A stretch of 64,000 nucleotides of DNA. Source: Paenibacillus_D tarimensis_A (GTDB taxonomy: Bacteria; Bacillota; Bacilli; Paenibacillales; Paenibacillaceae). Position 1 is the first letter of the stretch. Each line of letters starts with the position of its first letter. The notes under the pieces were generated by a model. The model searched no databases, was not told the origin of the DNA, and saw only the letters and a program-made list of their open reading frames with translations. The stretch is from NCBI GenBank assembly GCA_041281825.1, contig CP166298.1, forward strand, positions 3,906,001 to 3,970,000, given 5' to 3'. Positions 16,566 through 25,034 of the stretch are shown piece by piece. Made by a program: the position numbers and the translations under genes.

Positions 16566-17516
16566 TCACTCTCTGCTGCTTTTAAACAAATTACTTATGG
16601 AGCCTCCGCTATAATGAATCCGGATCGCTTTAGCGAGTAATACGGACACTGAGATCACCCTAAGGAAACCGGGATATTGCTCCGGAAGCGGAATCGAATC
16701 TGTAACGATGATTTCTTTAATCATCGGATGATGTAAACGCGTTAACGCAGCTCCGGAAAATACAGGATGGGTTGCGCATACATAAGCGTCATCAGCGCCT
16801 CTTTCTTTTAATCCTTCAACGACATTTACGATCGTCGAACCCGTATCAATCATATCTTCGATTATGATTGGCGTACGTCCCGTGACCTCTCCCACTACGT
16901 GCGTGATTAAAGCGTTGTTAAACGAGGGACGTTTTTTGATCATGATCGCACATGGATAATTAAGATAGTCCGCTGCTTTCTCTGCCGTTTTCATACGCCC
17001 GGCATCCGGTGAAACGATAATCGGATGCTTAACTTTCAATGATTTGATCACGTCGCAGATCATATCCAGCGCAGTGAGGTGATCAACAGGAATGTTGAAA
17101 AAACCTTGAATGGCCGCCGCGTGCAAATCCAACGTAATTAACCGGTCGGCACCAGCCGTTTCCAGCATATCAGCAACAAGCTTAGCAGAAATCGGCTCCC
17201 GGGGAGCGCTTGTGCGTTCCTGTCTTGCATAGCCGAAATAGGGTACTACAATCGTTACGGTTTTGGCAGAAGCTCTCTTGGCCGCATCGATCATCACCAG
17301 AAGTTCAACGAAGTGTTCGTTTACCGGATGAGAGAATGTCTGAATGAGGTAAACGTCACGGTTCCGCAATCCTTCTTCGTATCTGATATAGATTTCGCCG
17401 CTAGAAAATCGCAATCTCCGGATTTTACCTAACGGATGCTCAAGCTGCCGGCAGATCGACTGAGCTAGCCGCGGATTCGACGAGCCTGAAAATATGGCAA
17501 TGTTCTTATTTTTCAT
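16566..17516 (-). CDS. prs: Ribose-phosphate pyrophosphokinase, divergent paralogue
   Basis: Makes PRPP from ribose-5-phosphate and ATP. 316 residues, full length. Seen: MIDAAKRASA (75-84), YFGYARQER (93-101; RQD in standard enzymes), DLHAAAIQGFF with His132, flexible-loop lysine/arginine KKRP (194-197), and a PRPP-loop EDMIDTGST (220-228) where the standard sequence is DDMIDTAGT. The catalytic residues are kept, so it is probably active, but it departs from the housekeeping Prs that normally sits beside glmU. Divergent from speD at 17705 with 188 bases between; here PRPP could serve adenine salvage. Confidence 0.85.
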   Translation of the reverse strand: MKNKNIAIFSGSSNPRLAQSICRQLEHPLGKIRRLRFSSGEIYIRYEEGLRNRDVYLIQTFSHPVNEHFVELLVMIDAAKRASAKTVTIVVPYFGYARQERTSAPREPISAKLVADMLETAGADRLITLDLHAAAIQGFFNIPVDHLTALDMICDVIKSLKVKHPIIVSPDAGRMKTAEKAADYLNYPCAIMIKKRPSFNNALITHVVGEVTGRTPIIIEDMIDTGSTIVNVVEGLKERGADDAYVCATHPVFSGAALTRLHHPMIKEIIVTDSIPLPEQYPGFLRVISVSVLLAKAIRIHYSGGSISNLFKSSRE

Positions 17517-17704
17517 AGTAGAGACACTCCCTTTCTTTACGGGTTATTACTCGTCTATATGAATGGCCATAATGAATTCGCTGTTTTTTGCAATGACGAT
17601 GCACTCCGCTTCATTCATTTTCATAGCATACTAGGGAAGCTGGAAGTCTTATAACCTATCATGCTTATCATCTTCAAATCCTTTGAACGAGGGAGGTAAT
17701 TGGG

Positions 17705-18076
17705 ATGACGTACTCAACATACGGGAGGCATATCGCTCTTGATGTATGGGGGGTTGATTTCGCTTTGTTGAACAATGTAGATATGCTGCAAGAAATATTG
17801 GTTAATGCGGCTTACAAATGCGGTGCAACAGTGCTTTCGGTCAACTATAAAACTTTCGACCCTACCGGCTGCACAATACTTGTTCTATTATCGGAAAGCC
17901 ATTTGTCCATTCACACCTATCCTGATAAAGCGTTTGCCGCGATCGATTGTTACGTATGCGGAGAGAGAGTCGATCCGAAACTAGCAATCCAATATATTAT
18001 CGAAAACCTTAAACCCAAGGAGAAATTTTCAAAAACATTAATTCGCGGTACAAAGGAAATTGAAGTGATCGGTTAA
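17705..18076 (+). CDS. speD: S-adenosylmethionine decarboxylase proenzyme (second copy)
   Basis: 123-residue paralogue of the first copy at 817-1215, roughly 60 percent identical by eye. Same cleavage motif LLSESHLSIHTYP with the pyruvoyl-forming serine at 65, His70 and Cys85. The ribosome binding site is GGGAGGTAATTGGG. The coding sequence is clearly more AT-rich than copy 1. It lies within a group of S-adenosylmethionine and polyamine genes, with metK convergent downstream, so this copy probably serves the SpeE-like enzymes of that group. Confidence 0.94.
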   Translation: MTYSTYGRHIALDVWGVDFALLNNVDMLQEILVNAAYKCGATVLSVNYKTFDPTGCTILVLLSESHLSIHTYPDKAFAAIDCYVCGERVDPKLAIQYIIENLKPKEKFSKTLIRGTKEIEVIG

Positions 18077-18084
18077 CAGTAACT

Positions 18085-18112
18085 AAGCCTCTTGGTTATA
18101 AGAGGCTTTTAA
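18085..18112 (+). terminator. Terminator of the second speD
   Basis: Stem AAGCCTCTT / AAGAGGCTT with loop GGTTAT followed by TTAAT, between convergent speD and metK. The metK gene ends 13 bases further on. Confidence 0.78.
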
Positions 18113-18124
18113 TACATAGGTCGG

Positions 18125-19363
18125 TTATTTTTTTCTCGGTATTGAGGTTTTCAGTTGATTTGCATCCTCTCTCAATAATTCCGCTTTGTCCGTCTTCTCC
18201 CACGTATAATCCGTATCCGAACGGCCAAAATGTCCGTAAACCGCCGTTTTCCGGTAAACCGGACGGCGAAGGTCCAACATGTGAATAATCCCTGCCGGCC
18301 GAAGGTCAAAATGTTTGCGAATTAATCGGATGATCATATCGTCGCGAAGCTTGCCGGTCCCGAAAGTATCAACCGATATACTGACGGGCTCCGCCACTCC
18401 GATCGCGTATGCCAGTTGAACTTCACACTTTTCAGCGAGCCCCGCCGCTACAATGTTTTTGGCTACATAACGCGCGGCATATGCGGCCGAACGGTCAACC
18501 TTGGTCGGGTCTTTGCCGGAAAATGCTCCTCCGCCATGACGGGCGTAACCGCCATAAGTGTCGGCAATAATTTTTCTGCCCGTTACTCCCGCGTCTCCCG
18601 CCGGCCCGCCGATAGCAAAACGGCCGGTCGGATTAATGAAATAGTCGGTGCTTTCATCCAACAATTCGGCCGGTATGATCGGCGATATAACATAGTGCCG
18701 TATATCTTTTTCGATTTGCTCCCGTGAAACCTCCGGATCATGCTGAGCCGAGACGACGATCGTTGCGATTTTTTTCGGCAAGGCGCCTTCGTATTCTACG
18801 CTGACCTGTACTTTACCGTCGGGACGCAAATAAGGCATGACACCGTTTTTTCGCACTTGAGCCAGCCGATAAGCCAGTTTATGGGACAATGAGATCGGCA
18901 TCGGCATCAATTCCTCTGTTTCATTGCTGGCGTAACCGAACATCAACCCCTGGTCGCCGGCTCCCAGCCCTTCTGAATCCTCCTCATTCATCCTCCCCTC
19001 CCGCAGTTCCAGAGCGTTGTCAACCCCCATTGCAATATCCGGAGACTGCTCATTGATTCCGATCAAGACTGCGCAAGAATCGGCATCAAAACCAAATTCC
19101 GCACGCGTGTATCCGATCTGTCTGATTGTACCCCGGACAATACTCTGATAGTCGATTGAAGCCTTTGTGGTAATCTCTCCGGTAACCAGCACGAAGCCAC
19201 GACCGATACAGCATTCGCAAGCCACTCGTGCGTATGGATCTTTTTCGTAGATGGCATCTAATATACTGTCGGAGATTTGATCGCACATTTTATCGGGATG
19301 ACCTTCAGTCACGGATTCCGATGTAAAGAGATGACGTCCTTTTTTATTCGGCAATGCCTTCAC
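18125..19363 (-). CDS. metK: S-adenosylmethionine synthetase
   Basis: Joins methionine and ATP to form S-adenosylmethionine. 412 residues, slightly longer than usual (about 400). Motifs: TEGHPDKMCDQISD (ATP-binding, His22), GAGDQGLMFGYA, GGGAFSGKDPTKVDRSAAY, IGVAEPVS. The start is GTG with a weak ribosome binding site. No S-box riboswitch is seen upstream, unlike most Firmicutes metK genes, which suggests it is not the main, methionine-controlled copy. Convergent with speD and divergent from mtnD. Confidence 0.95.
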   Translation of the reverse strand: MKALPNKKGRHLFTSESVTEGHPDKMCDQISDSILDAIYEKDPYARVACECCIGRGFVLVTGEITTKASIDYQSIVRGTIRQIGYTRAEFGFDADSCAVLIGINEQSPDIAMGVDNALELREGRMNEEDSEGLGAGDQGLMFGYASNETEELMPMPISLSHKLAYRLAQVRKNGVMPYLRPDGKVQVSVEYEGALPKKIATIVVSAQHDPEVSREQIEKDIRHYVISPIIPAELLDESTDYFINPTGRFAIGGPAGDAGVTGRKIIADTYGGYARHGGGAFSGKDPTKVDRSAAYAARYVAKNIVAAGLAEKCEVQLAYAIGVAEPVSISVDTFGTGKLRDDMIIRLIRKHFDLRPAGIIHMLDLRRPVYRKTAVYGHFGRSDTDYTWEKTDKAELLREDANQLKTSIPRKK

Positions 19364-19650
19364 CTGCTCTCTGAAAAATTATAGCTCTAAGACTTACCGC
19401 GTCGTTTCCCTCTTCGCCGCTTCCTCCTCTCTTTTATTTCGATAGTTTCTATTATTAATAATCAGGAAGACGGCAAACTGTGATAGGATAAAGCCGATTT
19501 AATAAAGCGAAAGGTTATAATCGGGCTTTTCTCGGAGGGACAACCATTGATTTTTGGACATCGGCGGGATATGTACAAGCAAAACGGCTTCCCGCTTCAT
19601 ATGATTCTTTTAGTAGAGCAGGAGGCATTCATAAGGAAGGAGGTGATAAG

Positions 19651-20190
19651 ATGGCGGAGATCGTTCTGCGCAATACGAAGGAGAGAATTTCAGGCGAGGA
19701 GAACGTTAAAGGCTTTCTTGAAAAACAGGAGGTCATTTATGAACATTGGGATATGAATCAGCTGCCCGAAGCGCTCCGGGACAAATTCATTCTTTCCGAT
19801 GAAGACAAAGAAACGATATTGAAAGCTTTCGAAACGGAAATCACATCGCTTGCGTCAAGACGCGGTTATAAAAATTGGGACGTTGTCGCGATCTCGGACG
19901 CTACGCCTAATCTCGACCAGCTGCTGAAAAAATTTCAACAGGTCCACGTGCACACCGAAGACGAAGTTCGGGCCATTACCGCGGGAAACGGAATCTTTAC
20001 CATTAAAGGGAGTAACGATACCGGATATTTCGATGTGGAATTGTCACCAGGGGATGTGATATCCGTACCGGTCAATACGCCACACTTTTTTACTCTGATG
20101 GAAAACCGCTGCGTTGTGGCGGTCAGACTATTTATCGATGCGACGGGTTGGGTGGCGCATCCCTATGATGATCCCGACTTTCACACGTAA
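19651..20190 (+). CDS. mtnD: Acireductone dioxygenase
   Basis: Cupin enzyme of the methionine salvage pathway; turns the acireductone derived from methylthioadenosine into the keto-acid precursor of methionine (iron form). Metal ligands His99, His101 and Glu105 in HVHTEDEVR plus His145 (NTPHFF) are all present in 179 residues. Strong AAGGAAGGAGGTGATAAG ribosome binding site. The other salvage genes (mtnK, mtnA, mtnW, mtnX, mtnB) are not nearby; it stands alone, divergent from metK, in a polyamine group whose by-product is methylthioadenosine. Confidence 0.93.
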   Translation: MAEIVLRNTKERISGEENVKGFLEKQEVIYEHWDMNQLPEALRDKFILSDEDKETILKAFETEITSLASRRGYKNWDVVAISDATPNLDQLLKKFQQVHVHTEDEVRAITAGNGIFTIKGSNDTGYFDVELSPGDVISVPVNTPHFFTLMENRCVVAVRLFIDATGWVAHPYDDPDFHT

Positions 20191-20200
20191 TAAAGCTGCG

Positions 20201-20241
20201 AAAACGGATGTCACCGTCCCGGGCGGCAACATCCGTTTTTC
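20201..20241. terminator. Bidirectional terminator between mtnD and SpeE-like 2
   Basis: Stem AAAACGGATGT / ACATCCGTTTT with a 17-base G/C-rich loop; T-runs on both strands. Located between converging genes. Confidence 0.85.
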
Positions 20242-20271
20242 CCTCCTTTCTCTTCTTTTTCTCATTGGAAA

Positions 20272-21225
20272 TTAGGCGGTTGGCAATTTATAATTACCCT
20301 TATCTAAACGATAGTACCGGTACAACCTAAGATTTTTCAGGCTGTTCGGCAAAACGGAATATTTCTCGTCAAGCACCTCCCGCGGCAATTTAAACATCGC
20401 CGAAAGATTTCTGGGCAGCGTTTGATTGGATACGGTAACTTTTGCTCTTGCCGGTAGCAGCTTTTTAAACGAAGCGACATGATATCCCCAATCGCCGAAG
20501 GATGGAACAAACGTATAGTAGCTTTTTGTATTTAACCCTATACTTTTCAACGTGTGATAAATGCTCCAGTACACACGCGGCATATCTTCCGTCGAATGGG
20601 ACTGGCATACGATGACTCCGTCCGGTGCAAGCGATTTAGTTACCCGCTTGAAAAATTCTTTGGTGTACAGTTTACATATTTGCTTATCCGACGGATCCGG
20701 GAAATCAACAACAATCACATTGTAGGTTTTAGGATTCGATTTCAAGAAGATTCTGGCGTCTTTTGTATGAACGTTTACCCGCTTGTTAAATAGCGCGCGG
20801 TTATTAAGGGTTGAAACCGGCTTGCTTCTTGCTATTTTAATCATTTTCGGATCCATTTCCACAAGATCGACCGATTTGACATCCTTGTATTTAAGCACTT
20901 CCCTTATAGCCAGGCCATCCCCTCCGCCTAATATTAAAACATGCTCGCGTTTGGGGGCCATCGCCATTGCCGGATGGACCAGTGCTTCATGATAAAAACG
21001 CTCATCCAGGGAACTGAATTGCAGCTGCTTATCAAGATACAACCGTATATCTTTCGCTTCCAACAGGATAATGTTTTGAACCCGGCTTTTACCTCGATAC
21101 AGGATTTTGGGCTTTCTTTGCAATAAATGCTTTAACGTTACATAATCCCACATATCACCGCGGTTTTTCGCAGCGTTAGGCCTTCTTTTTATTGCCGTCA
21201 TGTTAGGCTTAAGCAAAGATTTCAC
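20272..21225 (-). CDS. Spermidine synthase-like aminopropyltransferase 2
   Basis: 317-residue SpeE-fold protein that keeps the catalytic features: YHE at 78-80, GGGDG at 100-104 and DFPDP with Asp174 and Asp177. It probably moves an aminopropyl group from decarboxylated S-adenosylmethionine to an amine, releasing methylthioadenosine. The N-terminus is basic (about 15 K/R in the first 45 residues). The FPDP motif and WGYHVAS near the C-terminus are like the SpeE domains of membrane-fused homologues. Start uncertain: GTG at 21225 abuts the GGAGAG site, while TTG at 21216 has better spacing. Divergent from the YihY gene. Confidence 0.85.
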   Translation of the reverse strand: MKSLLKPNMTAIKRRPNAAKNRGDMWDYVTLKHLLQRKPKILYRGKSRVQNIILLEAKDIRLYLDKQLQFSSLDERFYHEALVHPAMAMAPKREHVLILGGGDGLAIREVLKYKDVKSVDLVEMDPKMIKIARSKPVSTLNNRALFNKRVNVHTKDARIFLKSNPKTYNVIVVDFPDPSDKQICKLYTKEFFKRVTKSLAPDGVIVCQSHSTEDMPRVYWSIYHTLKSIGLNTKSYYTFVPSFGDWGYHVASFKKLLPARAKVTVSNQTLPRNLSAMFKLPREVLDEKYSVLPNSLKNLRLYRYYRLDKGNYKLPTA

Positions 21226-21346
21226 CTCTCCTCTATGTTATAAATATTCTATAGGCGTCAAAGTGTGTACAGCAATCCATGGTAATGATCGATACGACTT
21301 TGTCCTATACTATTGTAAGACCTGTTAATGAAACGAGGGGATTCCG

Positions 21347-22240
21347 ATGACTACCGCACGTCGTTTCCGGTTTAGGGATTTGCTTCATCAGCTCTATTGC
21401 CGGTTTCGTGACGATGAAGTGCCAGCCCTAGGCGCCCAATTGACGTATTATTTGATCTTATCGTTTTTTCCGTTCCTTATTTTTCTGGTTACCATTCTCG
21501 GTTACATCCATCTGTCCGAAGAAGAATTGATTGCCGGAATTACCAGGCTGATGCCTGCGGAATCCGGGGGCCTCGTGACGACGCTTGTTAGCGACGCTAA
21601 AGCCGGAGGTACCCGAACCGTGTTGTCCATCGGCATGATCGCCACCCTGTGGGCGGCTTCTAACGGCATTAATGCGGTGATCAAAGGTCTGAACAAAGCC
21701 TATGACGAGGAGGAAAACCGGGCCTTTTGGAAGGTCAGGGGAATATCCCTTCTTTCTACGCTTGTGCTTGTGATCATTATTCTGACAGCAATGGTGATGC
21801 TAGTTTTTGGACAGATGATCGGAAAGCAGATTTTTCACGCGCTTGATTACCCCGCCGGCTTCGAGAGGACTTGGGCAACCGCGAAATATGTCATTCCATT
21901 AGTCGTTATGACAGTGGTTTTCATCTTACTGTACAAGATCGCTCCCAACCGCAGGATGACCTTCCGGGAAGTTGTACCCGGATCGTTATTTGCGACGCTC
22001 GGCTGGATTGCAACATCGCTGCTTTTCTCCTTTTATGTGAACGAGTTCGGCAGCTATACGACGATTTACGGCAGCTTGGGCGGCGTTATCCTGCTTCTCA
22101 TTTGGCTGTATCTCAGCTCAATCATTATTTTATTCGGCGGAGAGATTAATGCTGCGCTTGCTTTTGCCAGAGCGGGAAAACAGAAACAAGAATGCAAATC
22201 CTACGGAGTGGAGCTGCCTTTTTTCAAGAAAAAAAAGTAG
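21347..22240 (+). CDS. YihY/BrkB family inner membrane protein
   Basis: 297 residues with about six transmembrane helices (first near 30-55, last two near 215-275) and family motifs GAQLTYYLILSFFPFLIFL and YGSLGGVILLLIWLYLSS. Once annotated as ribonuclease BN, the family is a membrane protein of unknown transport or envelope function. Start has an ACGAGGGGATT site. It closes the run of alternating-strand genes. Confidence 0.88.
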   Translation: MTTARRFRFRDLLHQLYCRFRDDEVPALGAQLTYYLILSFFPFLIFLVTILGYIHLSEEELIAGITRLMPAESGGLVTTLVSDAKAGGTRTVLSIGMIATLWAASNGINAVIKGLNKAYDEEENRAFWKVRGISLLSTLVLVIIILTAMVMLVFGQMIGKQIFHALDYPAGFERTWATAKYVIPLVVMTVVFILLYKIAPNRRMTFREVVPGSLFATLGWIATSLLFSFYVNEFGSYTTIYGSLGGVILLLIWLYLSSIIILFGGEINAALAFARAGKQKQECKSYGVELPFFKKKK

Positions 22241-22316
22241 CCGCCGGCGTAATATAGCGCTATAAACAAAGAGAAATCCCGGCGGCTTATATCGCCCCGG
22301 GACTGTCGGCTTCACT

Positions 22317-22360
22317 AAGGATCTTTTGAGCGGAGCTCAAAGTATCTCTGCTTCTTTAAG
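22317..22360. repeat. Degenerate copy of the CTTTGAGC hairpin repeat
   Basis: Contains TTTTGAGCGGAGCTCAAA followed by a CTCTGCTT-type arm. Unlike the other four sites it does not lie upstream of a gene in the matching sense. See the entries at 22884, 44577, 49886 and 62213. Confidence 0.7.
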
Positions 22361-22375
22361 TCTCACCGCATATGT

Positions 22376-22510
22376 TCATGTGAATTTCGCATCGCTTTCG
22401 GAGGGATTGTTCTGCGCTTGGTGCTTCACGTTTTTCTCGACTACCCCTTCCGCATAATCCTTGGCCGCTTCATACTGACGGCCTTTGTTCTTGCCCTTTC
22501 CTTTCGCCAT
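22376..22510 (-). CDS. Small basic protein, 44 aa
   Basis: Begins MAKGKGKNKGRQYEAAKDYAE and ends with a polar tail (NNPSESDAKFT). Strong AGGAGGTG site at proper spacing before ATG 22510; a longer frame from 22558 has none. No family recognised; lysine/glycine-rich N-terminus could bind nucleic acid. Lies 16 bases after the 22527 gene and may be co-transcribed with it. Confidence 0.6.
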   Translation of the reverse strand: MAKGKGKNKGRQYEAAKDYAEGVVEKNVKHQAQNNPSESDAKFT

Positions 22511-22526
22511 TACGCGAGCGCACCTC

Positions 22527-22865
22527 CTATATAATTTTGAATATTTCCTCCCGTACATTGCCGAACGACAGCACCGATTCTTTGAAAAACTCCCGCTGTC
22601 CCCAATCCGTTTTCATTTGATACGTTTCAAACATATTGCCGCTTACCTCCCGAAACGCTTCATGCAAGTTGTTATCAAACCAGTCGATTTCGGTATTCGC
22701 TTCATGATTAACAATCGAATGCATATCGTAATCGTTGTCCTTGGAGGCTGAGAAATAAACGAGCAACTCCGGACGTTTCGGGTCGTCGGTCCGGACCTCG
22801 ACTTCGGCGCACTGGACGCCGTCCCGTTCCACCGCTCCGCGCACATGAGCCTGAATAACGTTCAC
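22527..22865 (-). CDS. Conserved hypothetical protein, 112 aa
   Basis: Soluble, acidic protein of unknown function. The GTG start at 22865 follows AAGGGAGGAG; longer in-frame ATG starts up to 22964 would translate the CTTTGAGC repeat as VMLKDP/MPKGPYV units and are judged spurious. The leader between the repeat and the start has the same layout as at 44566, 49945 and 62190. Confidence 0.65.
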   Translation of the reverse strand: MNVIQAHVRGAVERDGVQCAEVEVRTDDPKRPELLVYFSASKDNDYDMHSIVNHEANTEIDWFDNNLHEAFREVSGNMFETYQMKTDWGQREFFKESVLSFGNVREEIFKII

Positions 22866-22883
22866 CCGCACTCCTCCCTTACA

Positions 22884-23020
22884 TATGGGATCTTTGAGCA
22901 TAACATAGGCACCTTTGGGCATGACAGAGGGATCTTTGAGCATAACATAGGGACCTTTGGGCATGACATAGGGACCTTTGGGTGGAGCTCAAAGTCTCTC
23001 CGCTTTAAGTCTCTCCGCTT
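22884..23020 (-). repeat. CTTTGAGC hairpin repeat array in the leader of the 22527-22865 gene
   Basis: Read on the minus strand: two AAGCGGAGAGACTT arms, the hairpin CTTTGAGC-TCC-ACCCAAAG, then four partial units of the form (TCATGC)CCAAAGGTCCCTATG. The last, CTCAAAGATCCCATATGTA, leads straight into the AGGGAGGAG ribosome binding site. The intergenic region is shared with divergent asnB. Confidence 0.85.
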
Positions 23021-23124
23021 TATAGGTTCCCTGTTGGACAGACATTTTATGCCCTTTTTCCGCATATATGTCTAAGACCTGAGTTAATCGCCCCTGCAAA
23101 TTTGACAGGAGAGGAATGAGAGAG

Positions 23125-24969
23125 ATGTGCGGAATTACCGGATGGATCGATTGGACCCAAGATTTGACCCGGCACAGCGGCAGCCTTGAAAGTATGACCG
23201 AAACCCTTGCCCCTCGCGGTCCGGATGCTTCCGGAACATGGATTACAACACATTGCGCGCTCGGGCACCGGCGGCTCAGCGTCATTGATCCGGAAAACGG
23301 CGCTCAGCCGATGGTAAGAATGTCCGGCGACGATAAGTATGTCATTGTATATAACGGTGAACTGTATAATGCGCCGGAGCTGCGCCGTGAGCTGGAAAGC
23401 AGAGGAAGGCGTTTCACGACGCATTGCGATACCGAAGTGTTGCTTGTCGCATATATGGAATGGGGCATGGATTGCGTCGATCGTTTGAACGGCATATTTG
23501 CCTTTGGCATCTGGGATACAAAAGAAGAACGGCTCTTTCTGGCCCGTGACAGGCTCGGCGTTAAACCGCTGTTCTACAGCCGTGTGAATCAGAAATTTAT
23601 ATTCGGTTCGGAGCCGAAATCGATTCTGGCGCATCCGGAATGCCCGCCTGAAGTCGGGCCCGAAGGACTCGCCGAAATATTCGTCGTCGGTCCAGCAAGA
23701 ACGCCGGGGCATGGCGTATACAAACATTTGTCGGAGCTGCGTCCGGGACAATGCATGATCGTCGACCGCTCCGGCGTGCGTATTCGCACCTACTGGAAGC
23801 TGGAGAGCAAACCCCATACGCAAAATGTAGACGAAACCGCTGAACACGTTCGGTCGCTGCTCAAGGACACGGTCGAACGTCAGCTTGTCTCAGACGTACC
23901 TGTATGCACCCTGCTCTCCGGGGGGCTGGATTCCAGCGCGCTGACAACGCTCGCCGTTCGTTACTATGAGAAAACAGGCCAAGGGAACGTGCATACGTAC
24001 TCCGTCGATTATGTGGATAACGACAAATATTTCCAAGCCAATGCATTTCAGCCGAATTCGGATGCACCATGGATTAAACGGATGACGGAGTATTTGGGCA
24101 CCATCCATCATTCGATTCAGTTCGATACGCCTGAGCTTACCGAAGCGCTTGATGCCGCCGTCGCGGCACGCGATTTGCCGGGGATGGCCGATGTCGACGG
24201 CTCGTTGTACCTGTTCTGCCGGGAAATTAAAAAAGGCGCTACTGTAGCGGTCTCCGGTGAAGCGGCGGACGAAATATTTGGCGGCTACCCCTGGTTTCAT
24301 CGCGAGGAGGCGCTGAATGCGGGAACGTTTCCTTGGTCGCTAGCCGCCGCGATGCGGTCGGAGCTGCTCTCGCCGGATATCGCCGCATGGATTAGGCCGC
24401 TAGAATATATCGGCGACCGTTATGCCGATGCGCTGGCCGAAGTGCCTCACTTGGACGGGGAAACCGAGGCGCAGCGTCGAATGAGGACGATGTCGTACTT
24501 GAATATTAGCCGGTTTATGCCTACACTTCTCGACCGTAAAGACCGGATGAGCATGGCAGTCGGTCTGGAAGTGCGGGTGCCGTTCTGCGACCACCGGCTC
24601 GTCGAATATGTGTGGAATATTCCCTGGGAAATCAAAACGGCCGGCGACCGGGAAAAAGGAATACTGAGGCGGGCATTGCGGGGCGTGCTGCCGGATGACG
24701 TGCTTTCGCGCAAAAAAAGCCCCTATCCGAAAACGCACAACCCGAAATACTTGGCCGCGGTCAAAACGAGACTGCATGAAGTGCTTAACGACTCCTCTTC
24801 ACCGCTTCTTCCGTTAGTCAATGTGAAAAAAATCGTGCAGTTGCTCGATTCGCCGGACGGTTCCTCTAATATCCCGTGGTTCGGACAGCTTATGTCCGGT
24901 CCGCAATTATTCGCTTATTTGATCCAGGTTAACACCTGGCTGAATAGAAACAGCGTTTCGATCCGTTGA
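23125..24969 (+). CDS. asnB: Asparagine synthetase (glutamine-hydrolysing)
   Basis: Transfers glutamine amide nitrogen to aspartate. 614 residues: class II glutaminase domain starting at Cys2 (MCGITGW), then synthetase domain with ATP-pyrophosphatase loop SGGLDSSAL (about 265) and GEAADEIFGGYP. The start is set at 23125 so that Cys2 becomes N-terminal after Met removal; ATG 23116 overlaps the AGGAGAGGA site. Length and layout resemble B. subtilis AsnO, the sporulation-linked copy. Monocistronic with its own terminator. Confidence 0.95.
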   Translation: MCGITGWIDWTQDLTRHSGSLESMTETLAPRGPDASGTWITTHCALGHRRLSVIDPENGAQPMVRMSGDDKYVIVYNGELYNAPELRRELESRGRRFTTHCDTEVLLVAYMEWGMDCVDRLNGIFAFGIWDTKEERLFLARDRLGVKPLFYSRVNQKFIFGSEPKSILAHPECPPEVGPEGLAEIFVVGPARTPGHGVYKHLSELRPGQCMIVDRSGVRIRTYWKLESKPHTQNVDETAEHVRSLLKDTVERQLVSDVPVCTLLSGGLDSSALTTLAVRYYEKTGQGNVHTYSVDYVDNDKYFQANAFQPNSDAPWIKRMTEYLGTIHHSIQFDTPELTEALDAAVAARDLPGMADVDGSLYLFCREIKKGATVAVSGEAADEIFGGYPWFHREEALNAGTFPWSLAAAMRSELLSPDIAAWIRPLEYIGDRYADALAEVPHLDGETEAQRRMRTMSYLNISRFMPTLLDRKDRMSMAVGLEVRVPFCDHRLVEYVWNIPWEIKTAGDREKGILRRALRGVLPDDVLSRKKSPYPKTHNPKYLAAVKTRLHEVLNDSSSPLLPLVNVKKIVQLLDSPDGSSNIPWFGQLMSGPQLFAYLIQVNTWLNRNSVSIR

Positions 24970-24983
24970 CTCTAAGCTTCATA

Positions 24984-25034
24984 GAAAAAAAAAAAAGCGG
25001 GACCGCATCGAAAAAGATGTGTCCCGCCTTTTTT
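24984..25034. terminator. Bidirectional terminator between asnB and the flavin reductase gene
   Basis: Stem GCGGGAC-GCATC / GATGT-GTCCCGC with a GAAAAA loop, flanked by twelve A upstream and six T downstream. Serves the two converging genes. Confidence 0.92.

Noticed and set aside
19364..19540. S-box (SAM-I) riboswitch upstream of metK
   Set aside because: The conserved core and stem pattern could not be found.
22866..22964. N-terminal extension of the 22527 gene encoding VMLKDP/MPKGPYV repeats
   Set aside because: It is the translation of the repeat; the GTG at 22865 has the ribosome binding site.
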